Positions 1 through 6,282 of a DNA stretch of 8,533 nt are shown here, one piece after another (position 1 is the first letter of the stretch; each line of letters begins with the position of its first letter). The position numbers were made by a program, and so were the translations under genes. This stretch comes from an uncultured Armatimonadota bacterium. GTDB lineage: Bacteria; Armatimonadota; Fimbriimonadia; Fimbriimonadales; Fimbriimonadaceae. The stretch is from the NCBI GenBank assembly GCA_946478935.1, contig CAMLEL010000080.1:1-8533 (forward strand), read 5' to 3'. Below the pieces are notes generated by a model. That model ran no database searches. It was not told where the DNA came from and worked only from the letters and a program-made list of their open reading frames with translations.

Positions 1-1
1 A

Positions 2-559
2 CTGGGTGGCAAGCGCGTGACCCGGTTGAATCCGCGCAAGGCAATCCGGCGCGGACTCGGGCTCTGTCCCGAAGATCGGAAGGCTGAAGGCATCTTGCCC
101 GAACTCAGTGTGCGCGAGAATCTGATGCTGGTTGTTCAGAACCGGCGAGGCTGGTGGCGACGAGTTTCGCGACGTGAGCAAGCGGCAACGGTATCGAAAT
201 ACATCCAAATGCTGAAGATTGCGACATCCGATGCTGAGAAACCTATTCAGTTCCTGAGCGGAGGCAATCAGCAAAAGGTATTGCTTGCCCGTTGGCTGGC
301 CGCCAATCCCAGGCTGCTTTTGCTCGATGAGCCAACGCGCGGCATCGACGTTGGCGCGAAATTCGAGATCGCAAATCTTGTCGAGTCTCTTCGAGCCAAT
401 GGCATGGGCTTTCTGTTTGTATCTTCCGAACTCGAAGAAGTCGTGCGAAGCAGCTCAAAAATCGTGGTGATGCGTGACCGACGGATGGTCGGCGAACTCC
501 ACGATGAAGAGATTTCGGAAGAACGGGTGATGAAGGTGATCGCCGGAGATGCACAATGA
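2..559 (+). CDS. ytfR: Sugar ABC transporter ATP-binding protein, YtfR type (3' part; 5' end outside window)
   Basis: This is the ATPase that powers import of a monosaccharide through the two permeases that follow; it acts on the cytoplasmic face of the inner membrane. Family members (RbsA/AraG/YtfR) have about 500 residues and two fused ATPase domains. Only the last ~185 residues, most of the second domain, are present. The frame is open to the left edge, so the GTG at 17 is an internal valine, not a start. Visible motifs are CPEDRK (Q-loop region, about 68-85), the signature LSGGNQQK (254-277), Walker B LLLLDEPTRGID (about 314-349, with the catalytic Glu at 329-331) and VSSELEE in place of the usual H-loop, which is normal for this family. 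RGWWRRVSRREQ (about 146-181) closely matches E. coli YtfR as I remember it. The stop TGA overlaps the next start by ATGA (556-559). ABC sugar ATPase is certain; the YtfR subtype is likely; the sugar is inferred. Confidence 0.93.
   Translation: MGGKRVTRLNPRKAIRRGLGLCPEDRKAEGILPELSVRENLMLVVQNRRGWWRRVSRREQAATVSKYIQMLKIATSDAEKPIQFLSGGNQQKVLLARWLAANPRLLLLDEPTRGIDVGAKFEIANLVESLRANGMGFLFVSSELEEVVRSSSKIVVMRDRRMVGELHDEEISEERVMKVIAGDAQ
545..558 (+). promoter_or_regulatory. Ribosome binding site and ATG of the first permease
   Basis: GGAG at 545-548 lies seven bases before the ATG at 556, inside the last codons of the ATPase gene. It supports this start and translational coupling between the ATPase and permease genes. 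Confidence 0.6.
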
Positions 560-1566
560 ACTGGAGACAATGGCCATTCCTGTGGGCCGTGGTGCTCCTG
601 CTCCTGGTCTTGGCGTTCAACCTCGTTTTCACTCCGAGCTTCTTCATGATCGAGGTTCGAGACGGGCGCTTGTTTGGGAGCCTGATCGACATTTTGAACC
701 GCGCTGTTCCTGTGCTTTTACTTGCAGTCGGGATGACCCTGGTCATTGCGACCGGTGGCGTCGACCTTTCCGTTGGCGCAGTGATGGCGATCACGGGAGC
801 CTGCGCAGCCTGTCTCATCGCTCGTCCGGAGGGGCTCTTTTTGAGCCAGATGCCGAGTCTGGGAGTGGGCTCGATAATCCTCTTTTCGCTGCTCGCAGCT
901 TTGGTCTGCGGGTTATTCAACGGATTGCTCGTCGCGGTATTCAAGGTTCAGCCAATCGTCGCCACACTTCTCCTGATGGTAACGGGCCGTGGCATTGCGC
1001 AGCTCTTGACCAATGGCCAGATCGTCGTGTTCGAGGAACCAGCGTTTCAGGTGATCGGAAGCGGCTCCTTCCTGGGCTTTCCCATGCCAGTTTGGATCTT
1101 TACCGCAACGCTCGCCCTGGTCGCAGGTTTGACAAATTTCACCGCGCTCGGTCAATTGATAGCGAGTACTGGCAGCAATGAGACCGCCAGTCGATACGCG
1201 GGCGTTCATGTGGGCTCGATCAAAGTGTCGGTGTACGTGATCTGCGCGATCTGCGCCGGGATTGCCGGACTCATCGGAACCGCCGATATCAAGGCCGCTG
1301 ATGCAAACAAGGCCGGACTCTACTTGGAACTCGATGCGATTTTGGCCGTAGCCGTCGGTGGGACGGCTATGGCTGGCGGTCGATTTACGATCGCAGGCTC
1401 CGTTGTCGGCGCGATATTAATGCAGGCGCTGACAACGACGATTCTCACCCGAGGCGTCGCTGCCGAAGTGACGCTTATCTTGAAAGCGTTGATCGTGATT
1501 GCCGTCTGCCTGCTGCAGTCTGAGGAATTCCGGCGAAAATTCACCCGGAAGGTAGTCCAGGCATGA
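556..1566 (+). CDS. ytfT: Sugar ABC transporter permease, YtfT type
   Basis: This 336-residue integral membrane protein is one half of the channel for sugar import. It belongs to the BPD_transp_2 permease family (RbsC/AraH/YtfT) and is hydrophobic nearly throughout, with roughly 8-10 likely membrane spans. RLFGSLIDILNRAVPVLLLA (residues 38-57), followed by GMTLVIATGGVDLSVGAVMA (59-78), closely matches E. coli YtfT as I remember it. ADANKAGLYLELDAILAV (248-265) is another YtfT-like stretch. The cytoplasmic coupling region probably includes the SNETASRYAGV segment near residues 207-217. ATG 556 is chosen because a GGAG lies seven bases upstream and it forms an ATGA overlap with the ATPase gene. 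The next permease starts in its own ATGA at 1563-1566. E. coli YtfT works with YjfF on galactofuranose; here the arabinose genes next door suggest L-arabinose, which is inference. Length is normal and no defects are seen. Confidence 0.93.
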   Translation: MNWRQWPFLWAVVLLLLVLAFNLVFTPSFFMIEVRDGRLFGSLIDILNRAVPVLLLAVGMTLVIATGGVDLSVGAVMAITGACAACLIARPEGLFLSQMPSLGVGSIILFSLLAALVCGLFNGLLVAVFKVQPIVATLLLMVTGRGIAQLLTNGQIVVFEEPAFQVIGSGSFLGFPMPVWIFTATLALVAGLTNFTALGQLIASTGSNETASRYAGVHVGSIKVSVYVICAICAGIAGLIGTADIKAADANKAGLYLELDAILAVAVGGTAMAGGRFTIAGSVVGAILMQALTTTILTRGVAAEVTLILKALIVIAVCLLQSEEFRRKFTRKVVQA

Positions 1567-2516
1567 AGCAGCGACTGCCGATTGTGGCCACCTTGGTCGT
1601 GGGAATCCTACTGTACGTGGCCGCTGGGTTCCGATTCGAGGGCTTTTTCTCACTGCGGGTCCTGTTCAATCTGCTCAGCGACAATGCATTTCTTGGCATC
1701 ATCGCAGTCGGCCTGACATTTGTGATTCTTACGGGCGGGATTGACCTGTCTGTCGGAGCCATGGTCGGCTGTTCCGGCATCATGGCTGCTTGGGCAGTGA
1801 CCAAGGCTCATTGGCACCCCGCCCTCGCGGTGTTGGCCGTTTTGGCATTTGGTGCGGCGATCGGATTGGCCCAGGGCTTACTCATCCAGAACTTCAAGCT
1901 TCCCCCGTTTCTGGTGACGCTCGGTGGACTCTTCTTCTGTCGCGGGCTGTCACTGTCGATCAGTCGAGAATCGATGCTGGTCGACCATCCGGCTTTCACC
2001 AGCCTGTCTCAGTTCTCCATCAGTTTGCCGGGACGTGCGTCACTGCCCCTTTCATCGATCATTTGGATTGCGGTGCTGACGGTTGGAATCTATCTGGCCA
2101 AGCAAACTCGCTTTGGCCGAACGACTTACGCAATCGGAGGGAGTGAATCATCCGCAGCATTGATGGGGTTGCCGGTGCCCCAGACCAAGGTCCTGATCTA
2201 CACCATGAGTGGAGTTTGCGCGGCTCTCGGCGGCTTGGTTTACGCGCTCTACACCGGTTCGGGGAATGCTCTTTCTGGCACGGGCCTGGAGCTCGATGCC
2301 ATTGCCGCCGTGGTGATCGGCGGAACCCTGCTGAGCGGTGGGTATGGGTCGGTGCTCGGTTCGTTTATCGGCGTTCTGATCCTCGGAGTGATTCAAACGG
2401 CGATTACGTTTGATGGCACGCTGAGCTCTTGGTGGACCAAGATCTTCATCGGCACGCTGCTGTTGTTCTTCATACTGCTGCAGAAACTGATCGAGTGGTC
2501 AGCAAAAACCACTTAG
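1563..2516 (+). CDS. yjfF: Sugar ABC transporter permease, YjfF type
   Basis: This 317-residue membrane protein is the partner permease, expected to pair with the preceding protein as a heterodimeric channel. Two different permeases in one sugar operon is the mark of the YtfQRT-YjfF type; RbsC-type systems use one. NLLSDNAFLGIIAVG (residues 36-50) with ILTGGIDLSVGA (55-66), GLELDAIAAVVIGGTLLSGG (241-260) and FDGTLSSWWTKI (283-294) all closely match E. coli YjfF as I remember it. The coupling region includes AIGGSESSAALMG (190-202). ATG 1563 overlaps the previous stop by four bases, with AAGG at 1549-1552 ten bases upstream as a plausible but loose ribosome site. The TAG stop (2514-2516) overlaps the TAA stop of the convergent araD. 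Family call is firm; substrate is inferred from context. Confidence 0.93.
   Translation: MKQRLPIVATLVVGILLYVAAGFRFEGFFSLRVLFNLLSDNAFLGIIAVGLTFVILTGGIDLSVGAMVGCSGIMAAWAVTKAHWHPALAVLAVLAFGAAIGLAQGLLIQNFKLPPFLVTLGGLFFCRGLSLSISRESMLVDHPAFTSLSQFSISLPGRASLPLSSIIWIAVLTVGIYLAKQTRFGRTTYAIGGSESSAALMGLPVPQTKVLIYTMSGVCAALGGLVYALYTGSGNALSGTGLELDAIAAVVIGGTLLSGGYGSVLGSFIGVLILGVIQTAITFDGTLSSWWTKIFIGTLLLFFILLQKLIEWSAKTT
2494..2513. terminator. Inverted repeat at the convergent stop codons; possible weak bidirectional terminator
   Basis: AGTGGT (2494-2499) and ACCACT (2508-2513) form a perfect six-base stem around an eight-base loop, CAGCAAAA. The repeat ends on the first base of the shared TTAG. No run of T follows on either strand, so it does not meet the usual form of an intrinsic terminator. 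It may only slow or stabilise transcripts, or be chance, since it lies inside the permease coding sequence. Confidence 0.25.
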
Positions 2517-3166
2517 CGTTGGCCATATCGATTCTGGTATCGATCGAACCATTTTTCCGCTTCGTCAGCCGGGATGACCTTGGGTTCGCCAAGTGCCATG
2601 GCGAGCCACACCGTTTTTGCCACATCTTCCGTCATGATCGCAGCCTTCAACGCCGCTCTCGGAGATTCACCCCAGGCGAACACCCCGTGGTTACCAAGAA
2701 GGATGGCGGGAGCCCGATTGCGATGCTTGAGGATGGCCTCGCCAATATGCTCGCCTTCATTATCGACATAAGGTGCACAGGGGATTTCGGCCCCGAATTC
2801 ATCCGCGATCGCGGTCAGCACCAGAGGTATGGGTCGCCCTACTGCGGCAAAGGCCGTCGCATAGTTGCTATGGGTGTGAATGATGCCTCCCAATCCGGGC
2901 ACATTTCGATACAGAAACAGGTGATGCGGAAGGTCCACACTTGGCCGCACGCCAGGTGACAGGATCTCCCCGGTCGAAACGCGAACTGCGGCCAGATTCT
3001 CGGCGGTGATGGCGTCGTAGTCCATGCCCGAGGGTTTGATATACAAGATGTCGGACCCTGAATCGTAGCCGCTCGCGTTTCCAGAGTGCATCGTAACCAA
3101 GCCCGAGGTTGGCAGCGCCCAGTTCGCCCGGGCGACCTCTAGCCTCAAAGCATGGTCACTGGCCAC
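2513..3166 (-). CDS. araD: L-ribulose-5-phosphate 4-epimerase, short class II aldolase-type
   Basis: AraD converts L-ribulose 5-phosphate to D-xylulose 5-phosphate, which enters the pentose phosphate pathway; it is cytoplasmic and zinc dependent. The 217-residue product aligns with class II aldolase/AraD proteins. Asp78 (RPSVDLP), His97 and His99 (IIHTHS) and His160 (LLGNHGVFAWG) match the E. coli Asp76/His95/His97/His171 metal region. Asp122 and the C-terminal Tyr214 (RYGQ) match the catalytic Asp120 and Tyr229. IKPSG (43-47) is the expected phosphate-site motif. It is about 14 residues shorter than the E. coli enzyme, mainly between residues 130 and 160, and no His equivalent to E. coli His218 is evident. 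The GTG start at 3166 follows a good GAGGAA site and overlaps araB by 11 bases. Last gene of the operon; its TAA overlaps the convergent permease stop. A related class II aldolase is possible, but the araA-araB context favours AraD. Confidence 0.9.
   Translation of the reverse strand: MASDHALRLEVARANWALPTSGLVTMHSGNASGYDSGSDILYIKPSGMDYDAITAENLAAVRVSTGEILSPGVRPSVDLPHHLFLYRNVPGLGGIIHTHSNYATAFAAVGRPIPLVLTAIADEFGAEIPCAPYVDNEGEHIGEAILKHRNRAPAILLGNHGVFAWGESPRAALKAAIMTEDVAKTVWLAMALGEPKVIPADEAEKWFDRYQNRYGQR
2527..2556 (+). terminator. Weak candidate terminator for the transporter operon, inside araD
   Basis: ATCGAT at 2527-2532 and again at 2539-2544 is self-complementary and can pair across a six-base loop. 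A run of five T lies at 2552-2556, seven bases past the stem. It sits just downstream of the last permease stop on the plus strand. The stem is short and the gap to the T run is longer than usual, so this is tentative. Confidence 0.18.
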
Positions 3167-4796
3167 GGATTTCCTCGCGAATTGCGATCAGACTTTTCAT
3201 GATGTGACCCAGGTTGCCCTGCCAATTAGAGGTGCCGAATGCATCGTGAAGGTCGCAGTAGAGCGTGAAAAGCCGCGCATAAGTCGCAGCGGAAGCTGGA
3301 TCAGGATGGTAAACGCGATCCTTAAATCCGACCATCTTTGCTTGAGCCTGTTCCACGGTCTGATAGGCGCCTCCGACCACGGAGCCGAAGATCGCCGACC
3401 CCAGTGCGCATGTCTGAGCGGATCGAGATATCTTCATCGGTCGATTGCAGACGTCGGCATAGATCTGCATGGTGAGCGGGCTCTTCTCAGCGATCCCGCC
3501 GCAGTTCACGACCTCTTCCACCCGAACCCCATAGTTTTCCAAGCGTTCGATGATCTTCAGTGCACCGTATGCCGTCGCTTCGATTGCGGCTCGATACATC
3601 TCGCCCGGCGTCGTATGAAGCGACTGGCCGACGATCAGACCGCTGAGCAATGGATCGACAAGGACGGTTCGATTCCCGTTATTCCAGTCGAGGGCAAGGA
3701 GGCCGGACTCGCCAGCACGCAAACGACTGGCCTGCTCGGAAAGCTCCTCGTGGCCCTTGCTCGTAAGATTGGAGACCCAGTTGAAGATATCGCCAACGGC
3801 CGACTGTCCTGCTTCGATTCCATAGTAACCCGGCAAAATGGAGCCCGGCACGATTCCACAGAGACCGGGAATGTCGGGTAGCGAAGAGGTGGTCGGATGG
3901 ACCATGCAGTCGCATGTGCTCGTTCCGATGATCTTGACGAGGACACCTGGCATCGCACCGGATGCGACGGCTCCGAAGTGAGCGTCGAACGCGCCAACGG
4001 CCACTGGTATCCCTGCAGGCAGCCCACTCGCTTCAGCTGCCTGGTTCGACAGGCCGCCAGCAGAATGGTCACTGGTTACCGCTTGTTCATAAAGGCGATC
4101 TCGGAGCGCCGCCAAGCGGGGGTCCAGTGCGCTCAGGAACTCCTTTGAAGGAAGTCCACCCCATTCGTCGGCATACATCGCCTTATGTCCGGCGGCACAG
4201 ATTGAGCGAGACAACTCCTCTGGACGAGAACGGCCGGTTAGGAATCCGACCACAAAGTCACAACACTCGACCCACGAATGAGCCGCTTCAAAGACCTCGG
4301 GGGCCGAACGAGCGCAATGAAGGATCTTCGACCAAAACCACTCAGACGAATAGACACCGCCACACTTCGCCAAGTACGGTACGCCCAATTCGGTTGCCTT
4401 GGCAGTGATCTCGGCCGCTTCCGCGTGAGAGGTGTGGTCCTTCCAAAGCCAGCAGTATGCGGCGAGATTGTCCTTGAATCGGGGGTCAGTGGAGAGCGCC
4501 CAGCCGTCGTGATTGACCGGGATGGGACTGGAACCTGTTGTGTCCACGCCGATGCCGATTACCTCAGCTGGATTGATGGCCTTCAAAACGCTCTGCGTGA
4601 CCGCGACAAAGCCCTGCCAGTAATCCATGGGGTTCTGGCGGGCGAGGTTTGGGTCGCGCGGGTCAAGAAGGATCCCATTCTGTCCCGAAGGAAAGTCATA
4701 CACAGAGGTTGCGACTTCCTCGCCATTTTCGACGTCGACGAGCAGCGCCCGAACACTGTTGGTTCCGTAGTCCAGCCCTAGCGAAAATCTAGCCAC
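3156..4796 (-). CDS. araB: L-ribulokinase (FGGY family)
   Basis: AraB phosphorylates L-ribulose to L-ribulose 5-phosphate with ATP in the cytoplasm. The 546-residue product has both FGGY domains (E. coli 566). The N-terminal ATP-site motif is [15 protein letters not shown] (7-21). [14 protein letters not shown] (81-94) and WLWKDHT (116-122) follow, as in E. coli Ara[12 protein letters not shown] (150-160) is typical of ribulokinases rather than xylulokinases or glycerol kinases. Asp271 in [13 protein letters not shown] is the likely catalytic base, [10 protein letters not shown] (288-297) the second phosphate motif, and [20 protein letters not shown] (432-451) the adenosine-side motif. The start is GTG at 4796, overlapping the araA stop by eight bases. 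The nearest purine-rich site, GAGG, is about 15 bases away, so initiation probably relies on coupling to araA. The 3' end overlaps araD by 11 bases and encodes the araD ribosome site. Confidence 0.97.
   Translation of the reverse strand: MARFSLGLDYGTNSVRALLVDVENGEEVATSVYDFPSGQNGILLDPRDPNLARQNPMDYWQGFVAVTQSVLKAINPAEVIGIGVDTTGSSPIPVNHDGWALSTDPRFKDNLAAYCWLWKDHTSHAEAAEITAKATELGVPYLAKCGGVYSSEWFWSKILHCARSAPEVFEAAHSWVECCDFVVGFLTGRSRPEELSRSICAAGHKAMYADEWGGLPSKEFLSALDPRLAALRDRLYEQAVTSDHSAGGLSNQAAEASGLPAGIPVAVGAFDAHFGAVASGAMPGVLVKIIGTSTCDCMVHPTTSSLPDIPGLCGIVPGSILPGYYGIEAGQSAVGDIFNWVSNLTSKGHEELSEQASRLRAGESGLLALDWNNGNRTVLVDPLLSGLIVGQSLHTTPGEMYRAAIEATAYGALKIIERLENYGVRVEEVVNCGGIAEKSPLTMQIYADVCNRPMKISRSAQTCALGSAIFGSVVGGAYQTVEQAQAKMVGFKDRVYHPDPASAATYARLFTLYCDLHDAFGTSNWQGNLGHIMKSLIAIREEIRGQ
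3164..3176 (-). promoter_or_regulatory. Ribosome binding site fixing the araD GTG start
   Basis: Read on the minus strand, GAGGAA (3176-3171) lies four bases before the GTG at 3166-3164. It is encoded within the last codons of araB. It is the best ribosome site near any start on this strand and supports the GTG. A nearby ATG (3153-3151) is out of frame. Confidence 0.7.
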
Positions 4797-6282
4797 GATG
4801 GCGGTAGTACACCTCGTTCCACCGAAGCTCGTTTCGGAATGCCTGCAATTTCGTGTCGGAATCGATCACCAATGTCTCGACACCGGCGATTTCTCCGAGC
4901 ATCCGATAGTGCCGGGAGCCGAGGTTATATGAGTACACCGTATGATGAGCGCCTCCGGCATAAATCCACGCAGATGTGGCAGTTCGGAAGTCCGGCGCAC
5001 ATTCCCAAACCGCTCTGGCGACCGGAAGATGAGGCATCGGCGGCACCGTCTGCGCGACCACATCATTGACGACGAGGCGGAACCTGCCACCCATATCGAC
5101 CAGGCTCGCATTGGTCGCCGGACCAGAACGAGCGTCGAAAACGAGCCGAACGGGGTCTGCCTTTCCGCCGATTCCCAACGGGTGGATCTCCAGCTTCGGT
5201 TTGGTTCCAGCGATGCTCGGGCAGATTTCAAGCATGTGGGCCCCAAGAACCTGGGGGCGAGCCGGATCGAGGTGGTACGTGTAGTCCTCCATAAAGCTCG
5301 TGCCCTTGGCATGGCCAGACTCTGCGACTTTAGCGAACCGCAGTAGAGCCGCAGTCTTCCAATCGCCTTCTGCTCCAAATCCAAAGCCTTCTGACATCAA
5401 TCGCTGGCTCGCGAGTCCGGGCAACTGATCAAGCCCGTGAAGGTCCTCAAATGTTGTGGTGAACCCCGAATAACCTCCTTCCTCCAAGAAAGTTCGGATG
5501 CCCAGTTCTTGACGTGCAGCATCCTGCAGTGAGGCGTGGCGAGCACCTCCAATTAGAAGGTCGCTGTTGACGTCATATTCGTCGCTGTATTCCTCGATCA
5601 GGCAGGCGACGTCCTTGTCTGCTACTTCACCGCATACTTTGACGAGGTCTCCGATTCCGAATCCGTCCACCGTGAAACCAAATCTGGATTCAGCGGCGAC
5701 TTTGTCGCCGTCGGTGACAGCGACCTGGCGCATGTTGTCGCCAAACCGAGCAATTTTGGCTCCTTGGAGCGAGTGCCATCCGGCAGCGACTCTGAGCCAA
5801 GCGTCCAAAGTTTCGGCAACCTCCGGATCAGTCCAATGTCCGACAATCACTTGGCGAGCCAATCCCAATCGGCTGTGGAGATGCCCGGCTTCGCGGTCTC
5901 CATGGGCGGCCTGATTGAGGTTCATGAAATCCATATCGATGGATTCCCAGGGCAGTTCGCGGTTGAACTGGGTGTGCAGGTGCGCAATCGGCTTTTGGAG
6001 TTGGGTGAGTCCTCCGATCCACATTTTCGCGGGTGAGAACGTGTGCATCCAAAGGATCAAGCCAGCGCAGTTTGGATCTGAGTTCGCTTCGATGCAGAGC
6101 CGGCGAATCTCATCCGGCCTCGTTAGCGGCTCCTTATAATGGAGGTCGACGGGTGCAGAAATGGACTCTCCCAATCCCCTGCAGACCGCATTTGCATTGG
6201 CGGCAACCTGCTGAATCGCCTCTGGCCCGTAGAGATGCTGGCTCCCGGTTACAAACCAGATTTGAGGCTTCGAAGGTTTCAT
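4789..6282 (-). CDS. araA: L-arabinose isomerase
   Basis: AraA interconverts L-arabinose and L-ribulose, the first cytoplasmic step of the pathway, using Mn2+. The 497-residue product is near the E. coli length (500) and is collinear with it. [13 protein letters not shown] (9-21), [13 protein letters not shown] (80-92) and [13 protein letters not shown] (116-128) are family hallmarks. The metal and catalytic residues are all present: Glu305 (GAEGDWK), Glu332 (SFMEDYTYH), His349 ([11 protein letters not shown]) and His447 (AGGAHHT), matching E. coli Glu306, Glu333, His350 and His450. The ATG at 6282 overlaps the GH127 stop by ATGA, and AAGGA lies six bases upstream. Its TAG at 4789-4791 lies inside the araB start region. 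An L-fucose isomerase is ruled out by the close collinear match to AraA. Confidence 0.98.
   Translation of the reverse strand: MKPSKPQIWFVTGSQHLYGPEAIQQVAANANAVCRGLGESISAPVDLHYKEPLTRPDEIRRLCIEANSDPNCAGLILWMHTFSPAKMWIGGLTQLQKPIAHLHTQFNRELPWESIDMDFMNLNQAAHGDREAGHLHSRLGLARQVIVGHWTDPEVAETLDAWLRVAAGWHSLQGAKIARFGDNMRQVAVTDGDKVAAESRFGFTVDGFGIGDLVKVCGEVADKDVACLIEEYSDEYDVNSDLLIGGARHASLQDAARQELGIRTFLEEGGYSGFTTTFEDLHGLDQLPGLASQRLMSEGFGFGAEGDWKTAALLRFAKVAESGHAKGTSFMEDYTYHLDPARPQVLGAHMLEICPSIAGTKPKLEIHPLGIGGKADPVRLVFDARSGPATNASLVDMGGRFRLVVNDVVAQTVPPMPHLPVARAVWECAPDFRTATSAWIYAGGAHHTVYSYNLGSRHYRMLGEIAGVETLVIDSDTKLQAFRNELRWNEVYYRHRG

Noticed and set aside
17..19. GTG at 17 as the start of a small half-size ATPase
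   Set aside because: The frame is open to the left edge and the preceding residues (LGGKR) fit the same ATPase domain, so this is an internal codon.
420..445. Missing H-loop histidine in the ATPase as a sign of inactivation
   Set aside because: VSSELEE in this place is the norm for the second domain of RbsA/AraG/YtfR ATPases.
243..944. Minus-strand open frame of 233 codons opposite the ATPase and first permease
   Set aside because: It is rich in Arg and Ser as expected for a shadow frame, and covers two firmly identified genes.
2513..3166. Reading araD as fuculose- or rhamnulose-phosphate aldolase
   Set aside because: The Asp122 and terminal Tyr match the epimerase, and the gene follows araA and araB in one overlapping operon.
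3204..3881. Plus-strand open frame of 225 codons opposite araB
   Set aside because: It is antisense to well-conserved araB sequence, shows no family motif and has no clear ribosome site.
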